From Paenibacillus sinopodophylli (GTDB lineage: Bacteria > Bacillota > Bacilli > Paenibacillales > Paenibacillaceae), in contig NZ_VDBO01000017.1 of the NCBI RefSeq assembly GCF_005930355.1, positions 1 through 64,000 on the forward strand: 64,000 nucleotides of DNA. Reading direction: 5' to 3'. The notes under the pieces are model-generated. The model was not told the DNA's origin. It did no database searches and saw only the letters and a list, made by a program, of their open reading frames with translations. The translations under genes were made by a program, and so were the position numbers. Positions 51,826 through 60,288 of this stretch are shown here, one piece after another (the stretch's first letter is position 1; every line of letters starts with the position of its first letter).

Positions 51826-51951
51826 CGGCCTAATTCCCTATCGGGAAACGGGGGAACCACTCTGGGTGAATTGATTCCGACGTCTGATTTTTGGCAGCGC
51901 CTGAGGAATCATAGGGAACCTTCAACCGAACCCCACAGCTAACCTCGTCGG
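51826..51951 (+). ncRNA. c-di-AMP riboswitch (ydaO/yuaA class)
   Basis: This is a leader RNA aptamer that binds cyclic di-AMP. The conserved blocks are present in order: GGGAAACGGGGGAACCA (51843-51859), TGGGTGAATTGATTCC (51863-51878), GGGAACCTTCAACCGAACCCC and CAGCTAACCTCGTCGGC near the 3' end. The class typically controls cell-wall hydrolase and potassium transport genes. Here it ends only ~20 nt before the hydrolase start and its 3' strand runs into the GGAAGGAG ribosome-binding site; no terminator stem fits between, so translational control is possible. Ends are approximate. Confidence 0.88.
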
Positions 51952-51971
51952 CATTGGAAGGAGTTTCACAA

Positions 51972-52448
51972 TTGAAAAAGGTTACTGCACTACTCCTGGG
52001 TCTCGTTCTCGTCCTCACTTTCCAAGCGGGGAGCGCTTTCGCAGACTCAAAACTAAACGGATTCATCAATGATCTCATTGGTACTCCGTACAAAAGCGGC
52101 GGAACAACGTCGAAAGGTTTCGATTGCTCCGGTTTTACGAGCTTTGTGTTCGAGAAAATGGGCATCGAACTTTCACGCACTTCCGGCTCGCAAGCAAAAT
52201 CAGGCACGAAGGTCGCTAAGGCTGACCTAATACCGGGAGATCTTGTGTTCTTCGACACAGTTGGTGGCAATAACAGCACCGTATCCCATGTTGGCATTTA
52301 CATCGGAGATGGCAAGTTTGCTCACTCGTCCTCCAGCCGAGGCGTTGTAACAGACAAACTTAACTCCTCTTACTATGAAACCCGTTATGTGACTGCACGT
52401 CGTGTCATGGACGCGGATTCTTTCCAAACGTATGCCGACGCAAACTAG
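51972..52448 (+). CDS. Secreted NlpC/P60 cell-wall endopeptidase
   Basis: This is a 158-residue cysteine peptidase that would cut D-iso-Glu-DAP bonds in peptidoglycan. After a signal peptide (KKVTALLLGLVLVLTF, cleaved near SAFA) comes the NlpC/P60 domain with the catalytic Cys in FDCSGFTSFVF, His in STVSHVGIYIG and the third polar residue in FAHSSSS. No LysM or SH3 domain is present, so it is unusually minimal. The start is TTG 51972 with GGAAGGAG 8 nt upstream. It is controlled by the c-di-AMP riboswitch just upstream and ended by a terminator. Confidence 0.92.
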   Translation: MKKVTALLLGLVLVLTFQAGSAFADSKLNGFINDLIGTPYKSGGTTSKGFDCSGFTSFVFEKMGIELSRTSGSQAKSGTKVAKADLIPGDLVFFDTVGGNNSTVSHVGIYIGDGKFAHSSSSRGVVTDKLNSSYYETRYVTARRVMDADSFQTYADAN

Positions 52449-52493
52449 AGTAACCTACTCCGCTCCTTGAGAGCTGCAAAGGTAGGCTCACCC

Positions 52494-52550
52494 AGCAAAG
52501 CCGCAGTTTTTTGTCCGTTCACGACAAATGACTTGCGGCTTTGCTGTTTC
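52494..52550 (+). terminator. Terminator after the NlpC/P60 gene
   Basis: AGCAAAGCCGCA (52494-52505) and TGCGGCTTTGCT (52534-52545) form a 12-bp perfect stem, followed by GTTTC. Confidence 0.85.
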
Positions 52551-52606
52551 ATTTCAATCGGAATACGACCGTGAGAATCTCGTGTTCAAGGAAGGAGAAA
52601 TACCCG

Positions 52607-53950
52607 ATGTATTTATTTATTCACCGTAAGGACCTGCGCGTATCAGACTTGCGCGCGTTTGAATATATGAGAAGAAAAGACACGCCAGGCATTCATTTGC
52701 TCATTATAGATCCGAACCTTATAGGAGAAGGCCGCCTAACTAGTCACAGCGGACGCAACTTCATGGCCCAAGCCGCCTCTTTGCTGCACAGCTATTCTAA
52801 CGCAAACAAAGAGCTGCATGTGCTTTATGGCGATCCTGCCCTGATTACCGAAGCGCTTCTGCTTGCCCATCCTATCGAAGAGGTCGTCGTCCATGCGGAC
52901 TACACGCCTTATGCCCGCGAGCGGGATAACCGTATTGGACAAGCTGTTCGTGGACTAGGCCGCCGCTGGATGTCAATCGCCGATGCACCGCTTGCCGATC
53001 TTGAAGCTTTCCCGGCGTATTCCCGGCGATCGGAGCCCTACAAAGTGTTCACGCCCTTCTATCGTATGTGGAGCAGCTTTCTACTGGAGTCCTATAGCCC
53101 GATGAGCAGCACAACCGTTCATGAGCTCTCTACCCTGCAAGAACTAGACCATAAGGTGGCGCATGCATTCGCACTTCCAGAAGCTGTAGTTTGCGCGTTA
53201 GGCGGCACCAATGTAGAAGTTGCACCTAAGCCATTCGCTAAACTGGATCACTTCGTGCGTGAGGGCCTTGCCTCTTACCCAGACGTTCGCGACGCTTATG
53301 CGAATGATCAAACAAGCGGAATTGCTCGATTTCTGAATACAGGCGCCATCTCTGCTCGACATGCGTATGAGCTTACCCAAGGCCTGCCTGGTTCTGAAAC
53401 CTGGATACGCCAGCTGGCATGGCGTGATTTTTACTTATATCAGGCGATGTATCATGATGATTTTTTCAAATATGAACAGCTCATTGATTTGACTCCACTC
53501 TCGGATACTCATTTCGAAGCTTGGGCAACGGCAGCAACCGGTATTCCGATCATTGATGCGGCTCTTACGCAGTTGAACCGTACGGGTGAGCTTCCCAATC
53601 GGTTACGCATGGTGACAGCCATGTTTCTGACTAAAAACCTGCTTTGCCCCTTTACGCTTGGGGAACAGTATTTCCGGCTTCATCTAAGCGACTACGATAA
53701 CACGCTTAACCGCGGCGGCTGGTTATGGTGCTCATCGCTCGGGTATGATGCCGCACCTTATTTCCGAATTATGAATCCCGCGACGCAGTCGCGAACGCAT
53801 AATCCTAGCGGAAGCTACATTCGCCGCTGGCTCCCTCATCTGGATCATTTGTCTGACAAGGAGATTCACCTGCCACAAAGCGGCGCGATTGTTGATCTGA
53901 AAGCATCTCGTGCAAGAGCAATCGAAATGTATAAAACGATACTGAAGTAG
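52607..53950 (+). CDS. phr: Deoxyribodipyrimidine photolyase
   Basis: This is a 447-residue light-dependent enzyme that splits pyrimidine dimers. The N-terminal Rossmann antenna-binding domain begins MYLFIHRKDLRVSDLRAF. The C-terminal FAD domain has WIRQLAWRDFYLYQAMYH, IDAALTQLNRTGELPNRLRMVTAMFLTKNLL and NRGGWLWCSSLGYDAAPYFRIMNP. Trp and Asn residues of the electron-transfer and FAD site appear conserved. AAGGAG lies 9 nt before ATG 52607. It is monocistronic with a strong terminator shared with the convergent transporter gene. Confidence 0.95.
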   Translation: MYLFIHRKDLRVSDLRAFEYMRRKDTPGIHLLIIDPNLIGEGRLTSHSGRNFMAQAASLLHSYSNANKELHVLYGDPALITEALLLAHPIEEVVVHADYTPYARERDNRIGQAVRGLGRRWMSIADAPLADLEAFPAYSRRSEPYKVFTPFYRMWSSFLLESYSPMSSTTVHELSTLQELDHKVAHAFALPEAVVCALGGTNVEVAPKPFAKLDHFVREGLASYPDVRDAYANDQTSGIARFLNTGAISARHAYELTQGLPGSETWIRQLAWRDFYLYQAMYHDDFFKYEQLIDLTPLSDTHFEAWATAATGIPIIDAALTQLNRTGELPNRLRMVTAMFLTKNLLCPFTLGEQYFRLHLSDYDNTLNRGGWLWCSSLGYDAAPYFRIMNPATQSRTHNPSGSYIRRWLPHLDHLSDKEIHLPQSGAIVDLKASRARAIEMYKTILK

Positions 53951-54011
53951 TGAGCTGCAATCTTACGCGCATATCGTAACGGGCAAGCAACATTTGTTTG
54001 TCGTTACTATT

Positions 54012-54060
54012 AAATAAACCTCCGTATTTGCTTTGAAACAGCAAACGCGGAGGTTTATTT
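54012..54060 (+). terminator. Bidirectional terminator between phr and the MFS gene
   Basis: AAATAAACCTCCG (54012-54024) and CGGAGGTTTATTT (54048-54060) form a 13-bp perfect stem with inner TTTGCT/AGCAAA. Flanked by A and T runs, so it can end both convergent genes. Confidence 0.9.
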
Positions 54061-54087
54061 ACAATTATTCACATGTATAGGTCAAGC

Positions 54088-55323
54088 TCAAATGCTTATC
54101 GCTTTCCTTTGCTTCCTGCCCATAATCAGCATCGCAACCAATAGAATCAGCATGCCTGCAACGAGGCCGCTCACATACCATAAAGTTGACTGTACATCGA
54201 AACGGTCCATAAACCAGCCTGTCACACGCGGGAAGATTGCCCCTCCCAGACCGCCGAAAGCTACTAGAAGGCTTGTCGTTCTCTCTGTCATACCCGGTAT
54301 TAGCTCGTTCGCATAAACCAATGCGATGCCGAATATACCGGAGAAGAATAAACCACTTAATGCCACAAGAGCCAGCATCCAGCTCAGACCACCCATCAAC
54401 GCTATTAGAACAAATATAACGGATGCACCAGCAGTGGCGATCAACAAATATTTGGCATAGCCCATTCGGTCAGCCAGCACACCCGCGAACAGTCTTCCAA
54501 GCACCATGGCTCCCCAGAATAGGCTGAGCGCAGCTGCCGCGCTTGATTCGCCCATATCAGAACGTACAATAAGGATGGACGGAAGGTAATTAGAGAAGCT
54601 CATCTCCATGCCTACATAAATCATAAAAAATAATGCCGACAACAATAGGAACGGCAATGCCTTTCGCGGATAACCAAAAAAGAAAGATGCGTCTGCAGCG
54701 CCTACTTTTCGGCCTGTTTGATCCTGCGCGAGCTTTGCATCTCCCTCGCTCCGCTGTGGCATATAACCAAGCTGGTCATCCACTTCTCCGAAGGACATCG
54801 TCAGCCACAACACGAAGGTAATGCCAGACATAGCTGCCAGAATAGGGAACGAAACCTGCCAGATGCTACGTTGTATCAAATAGGCTGCGGCAATCGGGAT
54901 AAGCAGCGCTCCAACTCCGAAAAAGGTTTCCAAGCGGCTCATCGCCGATGCCTTCCCGTTCTTCGCCATATCAATAATCATGGCGCCTACAACCGCCTCC
55001 GTCATTCCGAAGCCCAGCCCCGCAAGTGGAGCAATGGCAAGCATCCATCCCCATGGAAGCAAGAGACTGTAAGCTGCTTCGCTCAGAGTGAGTACACCCA
55101 TCGCAATCAATACTGCGCTGCGTTTGCCGACTTTCGCTGTAATGGATGGCGCGAGCAGAACACCTACCAGAAAGCCGAGAAACTGGTTCATTATCCACTG
55201 TCCGCCATCCTTATAGGTTAAACCATAATGCGCAATAAGCTGTTCCAATATAGATCCGCCTACGACATGGGCGACTCCAATAATCAAGTAAGACAAACAT
55301 CCCAGCCAAATTAATTTCTTCAT
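54088..55323 (-). CDS. MFS transporter
   Basis: This is a 411-residue major facilitator with twelve predicted TM helices. The A-motif-like loop between TM2 and TM3 is LLAPSITAKVGKRSAV and the corresponding second-half loop is FAGVLADRMGYAK. A hydrophilic central loop of about 40 residues (EVDDQLGYMPQRSEGDAKLAQDQTGRKVG) separates the halves. It resembles sugar/proton symporters of the FucP/YfkF-like group, but substrate is unknown. AAGGAG lies 9 nt before ATG 55323. Divergent from the GNAT gene. Confidence 0.88.
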   Translation of the reverse strand: MKKLIWLGCLSYLIIGVAHVVGGSILEQLIAHYGLTYKDGGQWIMNQFLGFLVGVLLAPSITAKVGKRSAVLIAMGVLTLSEAAYSLLLPWGWMLAIAPLAGLGFGMTEAVVGAMIIDMAKNGKASAMSRLETFFGVGALLIPIAAAYLIQRSIWQVSFPILAAMSGITFVLWLTMSFGEVDDQLGYMPQRSEGDAKLAQDQTGRKVGAADASFFFGYPRKALPFLLLSALFFMIYVGMEMSFSNYLPSILIVRSDMGESSAAAALSLFWGAMVLGRLFAGVLADRMGYAKYLLIATAGASVIFVLIALMGGLSWMLALVALSGLFFSGIFGIALVYANELIPGMTERTTSLLVAFGGLGGAIFPRVTGWFMDRFDVQSTLWYVSGLVAGMLILLVAMLIMGRKQRKAISI

Positions 55324-55430
55324 TTGCACTTTCTCCTTATATACGAACGCTCTTCCGGCGCCTATCTGCTATAATAAACCTATTTCCAGCCTATTACCCG
55401 CCATTATATTCAAACAGAGGTGCAAAGCCA

Positions 55431-55943
55431 ATGACAGATCAATTAAGCTCCAATCATTATAATCGAGATGCCTTCGATATAGCCATACATCCGCTCGAAA
55501 TTTTCCACGCCATAGAAATATGCAGCTGGCGCTATGAAGCTCCGTTTGATTGCTATAATTGGCCTGCTTGGGAGCAAATGAAAAAGGACGAAATCGAATT
55601 TGGCGATTCCGTCCTTCGTGCTTCACAATATGTAGCTGTACTCGACAAAATGAATACACTCATTGGCTTCGCTCAATATTTCCCCATTGCAGGAGTGACA
55701 AGACTTGGACTCGGGCTTCGTCCAGACCTCTGCGGCCGTGGACTCGGGCCTGTCTTTACAAAACTTATCGCCAAAGAAGCAATCCGCCGCGCTCCAAGCA
55801 ACGAAATTGACCTGGAGGTCATCGCTTGGAATACGCGGGCCATTCATGCTTATCAGCAAGCGGGCTTTCAAATAACCGACACCTACTCACGCTCTACCCC
55901 TGCCGGCTTTGCCGAATGCCATTGCATGGTCTACTTCCCATAG
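55431..55943 (+). CDS. GNAT family N-acetyltransferase
   Basis: This is a 170-residue single GNAT domain. The acetyl-CoA-binding motif A is LGLRPDLCGRGLGPVFTKLIA (R/QxxGxG) and motif B follows with VIAWNTRAIHAYQQAGFQITDTY. Such enzymes with the conserved N-terminal IHPLEIFHAIEICSWRYEAPF segment are common in Paenibacillus; substrate unknown. GAGGTG precedes the ATG. It ends 4 bp before the end of the convergent EAL gene, with no terminator between. Confidence 0.88.
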   Translation: MTDQLSSNHYNRDAFDIAIHPLEIFHAIEICSWRYEAPFDCYNWPAWEQMKKDEIEFGDSVLRASQYVAVLDKMNTLIGFAQYFPIAGVTRLGLGLRPDLCGRGLGPVFTKLIAKEAIRRAPSNEIDLEVIAWNTRAIHAYQQAGFQITDTYSRSTPAGFAECHCMVYFP

Positions 55944-55947
55944 CGCT

Positions 55948-57183
55948 TTATAGCCGCTGGGAACCACCCTCAGAATCTTTTAAATCCATAAATAGAATAA
56001 GTCCAGGCGCAATGAGTACAGATACCGTTCGAATCCATGCATGCGAGTCGAGGTCCGTATAAGCGCGAGATACGATGGCCCTTCTGTTCTCATTCAATTG
56101 CACCAGATTAGGAACAAAATATGGACGCCAGCTCCAGTTCGCTCCTCTATATTGATCCTCCCGTTGCCACAATTGATCCGCATCGCGACCATAATTCGCA
56201 GAAAGCTGTATGCCATCCTCATTGCATAGATAAACTCTAATACAATAATCGTATAGGTTCGGAAGCAGCTCCTCGATCCATATGTCCTTCTCTCTTGGAT
56301 ACTCTGCTTCCTTCACAAGCTCGACCAGCTGCTGGGCAAGCTGCTCCGACTGCCGCTGCCAGTAACGCTCGGACCCGAGATAATGCACCAAATGCTGTTC
56401 AAGCTCTGCCTCTATGACTGCCGAGAAGCAAGCTGGGTCTCGAAATTCCGGCTCTGCCCTTGCAAACATGAAGCCCTGCACGTACCTGGCCCCGGCCTGA
56501 ATTGAACGTGCAAGATCTTCCCGCGTCTCCACGCCCTCCACCAGCAGCGATGCCCCAATCTGCTCCGCTAAATCTGAGAAGGAGCGAAGTACTCCGAAAT
56601 AGCCGTCATGCGTCGCACTTTTTTTGATCATATGGATATCGATTTTGAGCAAATTCGGCTGAATATGAGCGATTCGGTCCGTACTGCTGAATCCGCTGCC
56701 GACATCGTCAATGGCAATTAAGCAGCCGCGAGCGCGATAGAGATCGACAACGCTGCGCAGTCTCTCCATAGAACCGTGGAAGCTTTCCTCTGTAATTTCA
56801 ATCACAATTCGCCGAGGATCAATACCGTATTTATCAAGCAGAGACAAGGTATAGAGCTCTCCATTCTCCTCATAGCGGTATATCCAAGAAGGCTTCAGAT
56901 TGATGAAAAGCATTGGCGGCGCTTCCAATAAAGACAGCTTAGAGAATGCTTGCTCGCGAAGCAATCGATCGACAACGATATGATCCTCCTCCGCAATTTC
57001 TTCATTGCAGAAAAATGGACCCAAGCTGCGTACCGAATCACCCTTTACCGCTCGTCCAAGCACCTCATAGCCCATAATTCGTCTTGTATCCATGGCAATA
57101 ATAGGCTGATAAAATGCGGCTAGCGTTTCACCGTCCAAACCAAGCGCCTTCGGCAGCAGCAGCGATGATGAGCACTCCTTCAT
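55948..57183 (-). CDS. EAL-domain protein with YkuI-type C-terminal domain
   Basis: This is a 411-residue cyclic-di-GMP phosphodiesterase-like protein. The EAL domain (about residues 15-260) keeps the catalytic set: Glu in YEVLGR, Asn in INLKP, Glu in IEITEES, Asp in IDDVGSGFS, Lys in LKIDI, Glu in LVEGVET and Gln in VQGFMFA. The C-terminal ~150 residues resemble the PAS/Cache-like domain of B. subtilis YkuI (IRVYLCNEDGIQLSANY, ANWSWRPYFVPNLV), with no TM helix. It is therefore cytoplasmic and probably active, though YkuI itself has been reported as inactive in vitro; the ligand of the C-terminal domain is unknown. Confidence 0.9.
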   Translation of the reverse strand: MKECSSSLLLPKALGLDGETLAAFYQPIIAMDTRRIMGYEVLGRAVKGDSVRSLGPFFCNEEIAEEDHIVVDRLLREQAFSKLSLLEAPPMLFINLKPSWIYRYEENGELYTLSLLDKYGIDPRRIVIEITEESFHGSMERLRSVVDLYRARGCLIAIDDVGSGFSSTDRIAHIQPNLLKIDIHMIKKSATHDGYFGVLRSFSDLAEQIGASLLVEGVETREDLARSIQAGARYVQGFMFARAEPEFRDPACFSAVIEAELEQHLVHYLGSERYWQRQSEQLAQQLVELVKEAEYPREKDIWIEELLPNLYDYCIRVYLCNEDGIQLSANYGRDADQLWQREDQYRGANWSWRPYFVPNLVQLNENRRAIVSRAYTDLDSHAWIRTVSVLIAPGLILFMDLKDSEGGSQRL

Positions 57184-57312
57184 AGCGGTCTCCTCTATGT
57201 TATATCTGTGTTATGTTACCTGTCATTCTTCGTTGAGTAACATTGTAATAGAGTCGACAATAAATGTAAAGATCCGACAGGAATCTTCCTAATTATTAAA
57301 GTCATGTCGAAT

Positions 57313-57606
57313 TTAAATAAGTCTAATAATTTGCGTGACCTTATCATCTTGAGATACTTCGATCACATGATGTTTATTATTGTAAGTGATAACGCCCGTA
57401 CCTACTTCAATTACAGGATTTTCTCCTAGTCCGAAGAAAACATCATCAGCCAACGCTTCCATGACCTCATGGCGATCCTCTTCAGGCAGTACAGCCCACT
57501 CCTCCGCCTCCATTTCAAAGAAAGTATAGCTGTTCTCAATCTCGGCCACTGCTGCTGTCAAATCCTTCAATATATCTGCATATTCCCTTGCATGTCTAAC
57601 ACCCAT
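57313..57606 (-). CDS. Conserved small protein, unknown
   Basis: This is a 97-residue acidic, soluble protein with an N-terminal helix (HAREYADILKDLTAAVAEIENSYTFFEMEAEEW) and a C-terminal beta region (VIEVGTGVITYNNKHHVIEVSQDDKVTQIIRL). No family recognised. AAGGTGG precedes the ATG. It sits between the EAL gene and motA, transcribed away from motA; a link to motility or cyclic-di-GMP is only by position. Confidence 0.65.
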   Translation of the reverse strand: MGVRHAREYADILKDLTAAVAEIENSYTFFEMEAEEWAVLPEEDRHEVMEALADDVFFGLGENPVIEVGTGVITYNNKHHVIEVSQDDKVTQIIRLI

Positions 57607-57713
57607 TTACGTTTACCACCTTTATCATTGTCAATTTTCATGTACATCTCTCTACTATTCTACCGCATTTTTTAAATTTTAACGTACAAGTCATCAAAAC
57701 GTTTCATTTACTC

Positions 57714-57741
57714 TAACTTCAGAATGCCCATTTGACGATAA
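57714..57741 (+). promoter_or_regulatory. Possible sigma-D promoter of motAB
   Basis: TAAC (57714-57717), 16 nt, GACGATAA (57734-57741) resembles the flagellar sigma-D consensus TAAA-N15-GCCGATAA with one mismatch in each element and one extra spacer base. B. subtilis motAB is sigma-D dependent. Confidence 0.35.
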
Positions 57742-57787
57742 TAAAAGAAGTAGAGAAATGTCGAAAATGATTTGGACGGGGTGTATG

Positions 57788-58588
57788 ATGAAAAATTCAA
57801 CAATTATCGGTCTTGTACTAGGGTTAGTCGCTGTGCTCGGAGGAATGGTTTTAAAGGGAGCTCATCTATCGTCACTTTTAAATCCAGCTGCCTATATGAT
57901 TATCATATTGGGAACTATAGCATCGGTTATGATCGCCTTCCCAATGTCCGAGCTCTCCAAGGTTGGTAAGCTGTTCAAAATGGTTTTCTCTGAGCAAAAG
58001 CTGCCTCAGCGTGATGAGTTGATCCAACGATTCATGGAATGGGCATCCATTACCCGCCGCGAAGGCTTGCTCGCACTTGAAGCTAAAGTCGATGAAATTG
58101 AAGATACATTCCTTCGGAACGGTATGCGTATGATTATTGACGGCAACGACCAGGACTTCGTTCGTGACGTATTGCTCGAGGATATTGCCGCTACGGAAGA
58201 CCGTCACAAAGCGGGAGCTCTTATATTCACACAGGCCGGCACTTACGCGCCAACACTCGGCGTACTAGGCGCGGTGGTTGGTCTAATCGCAGCACTCGCT
58301 GACATGAGTGATATGGCTAAACTTGCTCACGCGATCGCAGGCGCATTTATCGCAACATTGCTAGGTATTTTTACAGGTTATGTACTATGGCATCCTATCG
58401 CCAATAAGCTGAAGCGTATGTCTAAACAAGAAATTCAAATCCGCCTTATGATGGTGGAAGGTCTTCTGTCCATCCAATCCGGCGTTTCGACTATTGCCAT
58501 TAACCAGAAGCTATCTGTTTTCCTTACACCGACTGAAAGATTGAAGCTGAAGGAGAAGGAGGAAGGCGCCGTTGAGCAGAAAGCATAG
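57788..58588 (+). CDS. motA: Flagellar motor stator protein MotA
   Basis: This is a 266-residue stator subunit with four TM helices (TIIGLVLGLVAVLGGMVLKG, YMIIILGTIASVMIAFP, TYAPTLGVLGAVVGLIAALAD and AGAFIATLLGIFTGYVLWHPI). The cytoplasmic loop carries the Arg/Glu-rich segment that contacts FliG (ITRREGLLALEAKVDEIEDTF), and the TM3-TM4 Pro residues are present. I start at ATG 57788, with GGGG 6 nt upstream; another ATG at 57785 precedes it directly. It overlaps motB by 17 nt. H+ versus Na+ coupling cannot be read from it. Confidence 0.94.
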   Translation: MKNSTIIGLVLGLVAVLGGMVLKGAHLSSLLNPAAYMIIILGTIASVMIAFPMSELSKVGKLFKMVFSEQKLPQRDELIQRFMEWASITRREGLLALEAKVDEIEDTFLRNGMRMIIDGNDQDFVRDVLLEDIAATEDRHKAGALIFTQAGTYAPTLGVLGAVVGLIAALADMSDMAKLAHAIAGAFIATLLGIFTGYVLWHPIANKLKRMSKQEIQIRLMMVEGLLSIQSGVSTIAINQKLSVFLTPTERLKLKEKEEGAVEQKA

Positions 58589-59420
58589 GCATGAAGAACA
58601 TGAGGAGCATGTGGACGAATCGTGGCTCATTCCTTACGCCGATTTGCTTACCCTGCTGCTCGCGCTCTTTATCGTGTTGTACTCCATGAATTCAGTTGAC
58701 GTGAAGAAGTTCGAAGAAATGTCCAAAGCCTTCAGCGTTGCACTAAGCACAGGAAGCGGCATTCTAGATGAATCTGCCCTTATAAAATCAGGTGACGATG
58801 ACGGTAAGAAACAGGATGAAGCAGGCGGCCTTATCGACTCGAAAGATGATAGCAAAGAGGACAATGAAGAGAAAGACCAAACTGCTGAAGAAAAAGCTCG
58901 TGAAGAACTGATGGAGCAAGAGCAGAAGGATCTGGAAGACCTGAAGAAGAAGATTGACTCTTATATTGAGAAGAATGGTCTTACGACCGATTTGGAAACA
59001 AAGCTTAATCTCTCTCAGCTTATGATCACCATTAGCGACAATGCTTTATTCCCTCCAGCACAAGCAACGGTTAAGCCCGAATCAAGAGAACTGGCTGTCG
59101 CAATCGGCAAAATGCTTCAACAATATCCGGATTATGAGGTCATTGTATCCGGACATACCGATACGACTCCAATATCGACCGTCTTTTTCAAATCGAACTG
59201 GGATTTAAGCTCGATGCGTGCTATTCGCTTTATGGATATCTTGCTTGAGAACAAGCAGCTTAAGCCTGAGCGATTCAGTGCAATTGGCTATGGTGAATAT
59301 CGACCAGTTGGCGACAACAAGACGGCAGCAGGCAAATCCAAAAACCGACGCGTTGAAGTATCGATTATGCACACCTATTCCAATGAGGCTAATGCTCAGA
59401 AGCTGGCCGTAACCAAATAA
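58572..59420 (+). CDS. motB: Flagellar motor stator protein MotB
   Basis: This is a 282-residue stator subunit. One TM helix with the proton-carrying Asp (WLIPYADLLTLLLALFIVLYS, Asp near residue 24) is followed by an unusually long charged linker rich in Asp, Lys and Glu (about residues 60-115). The OmpA-like peptidoglycan-binding domain has VSGHTDTTPIS, NWDLSSMRAIRFMDIL and GYGEYRPVGDNK. The start is TTG 58572, with GGAGG 9 nt upstream, inside motA. A terminator follows within a repeat element. Confidence 0.94.
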   Translation: MSRKHRHEEHEEHVDESWLIPYADLLTLLLALFIVLYSMNSVDVKKFEEMSKAFSVALSTGSGILDESALIKSGDDDGKKQDEAGGLIDSKDDSKEDNEEKDQTAEEKAREELMEQEQKDLEDLKKKIDSYIEKNGLTTDLETKLNLSQLMITISDNALFPPAQATVKPESRELAVAIGKMLQQYPDYEVIVSGHTDTTPISTVFFKSNWDLSSMRAIRFMDILLENKQLKPERFSAIGYGEYRPVGDNKTAAGKSKNRRVEVSIMHTYSNEANAQKLAVTK

Positions 59421-59421
59421 C

Positions 59422-59519
59422 CAAGCAAAAACGCCTTCGGTGTCCCTTAGACGCTGAAGGCGTTTTGACGGTGAAATATAACAATTTATACGCTAATAAA
59501 CGTATAAATTGTTATATTT
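59422..59519. repeat. Intergenic repeat, copy 2, with perfect 19-bp palindrome
   Basis: This aligns with 3869-3968 end to end. It contains a hairpin (59427-59466: AAAACGCCTTC/GAAGGCGTTTT) that can terminate motAB, then GACGGTG, then an AT-rich palindrome: AAATATAACAATTTATACG (59474-59492), 8-nt loop, and its exact complement (59501-59519). Confidence 0.7.
59427..59466 (+). terminator. Terminator of motAB (inside the repeat)
   Basis: AAAACGCCTTC (59427-59437) pairs with GAAGGCGTTTT (59456-59466); an inner GTGTC/GACGC pairing adds length. It lies 7 nt past the motB stop. Confidence 0.75.
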
Positions 59520-59523
59520 GTAT

Positions 59524-59569
59524 AAAGCCCTGAATCCACGAATGAGTACGTGGCCTTTAGGGCTTTTTC
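59524..59569 (-). terminator. Bidirectional terminator after the pseudouridine synthase gene
   Basis: AAAGCCCT (59524-59531) and AGGGCTTT (59559-59566) with inner CCACG/CGTGG form a stem with T runs on both sides. It lies 11 nt past the rluF stop on the minus strand. Confidence 0.8.
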
Positions 59570-59579
59570 GATTGATAGC

Positions 59580-60281
59580 TTAGACAGGCTTATAGTTCAA
59601 CGTCTCGAATAAAACGGACCTCTCTGCATCCGTCAAATCTCTCCACTTCCCGACATGCAGTCCGCCAAGCTGAACATTCATAATACGCTGCCGCTGCAAT
59701 CTTCTTACGTGATAACCAAACGCCTCGCACATTCTGCGAATCTGGCGATTGCGGCCCTCCGTTAAAATAATTCGGAATACGCGGTCTGTCACCTTCGTTA
59801 CGACACATGGCAGCGTCATGCTGCCTAGAATATGAACGCCGCTGGCCATTCCTTTCAAGAAGGCATCTGTTACCGGCTTATCCACTGTGACCAAATATTC
59901 CTTCTCATGCTTGCCTTCCGACCGCAGAATAGGATTCACAATATCGCCGTCATTCGTTAGAAGAATTAAACCCTCTGAATCCTTATCTAATCTTCCAATT
60001 GGGAAAATACGCTCCGAATGACCCACGAAGTCAACAATATTCCCTTTAATATGAAGCTCGGTCGTGCTTGTAATTCCAACTGGCTTATTCAGTGCAATAT
60101 ACACATGGTTCTTTTGCTCGCCAATCTTGCTGCCGTCCACGCGTACATCATCGCCTTGCTCAGCTTGGCTGCCTAGCTGAGCCGGTATTCCGTTAATTGT
60201 AACTCGACCGCTGTCAACCAGCTTATCTGCCTCGCGTCTAGAACAGTATCCCGTTTCACTAATAAACTTATTAATTCTCAA
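59580..60281 (-). CDS. rluF: 23S rRNA pseudouridine synthase, RluF type
   Basis: This is a 233-residue enzyme that isomerises a uridine in 23S rRNA (U2604 in E. coli). An N-terminal S4 RNA-binding domain (RINKFISETGYCSRREADKLVDSGRVTING) is followed by the RsuA/RluB-E-F catalytic domain with Asp in GRLDKDSEGLILLTNDG and GRNRQIRRMCEAFGYHVRRLQRQRIM. The start is a TTG preceded by GGGGTGA. It is 8 bp after the SDR gene in a three-gene operon with the PAS kinase. Confidence 0.93.
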   Translation of the reverse strand: MRINKFISETGYCSRREADKLVDSGRVTINGIPAQLGSQAEQGDDVRVDGSKIGEQKNHVYIALNKPVGITSTTELHIKGNIVDFVGHSERIFPIGRLDKDSEGLILLTNDGDIVNPILRSEGKHEKEYLVTVDKPVTDAFLKGMASGVHILGSMTLPCVVTKVTDRVFRIILTEGRNRQIRRMCEAFGYHVRRLQRQRIMNVQLGGLHVGKWRDLTDAERSVLFETLNYKPV

Positions 60282-60288
60282 AGCTGAT

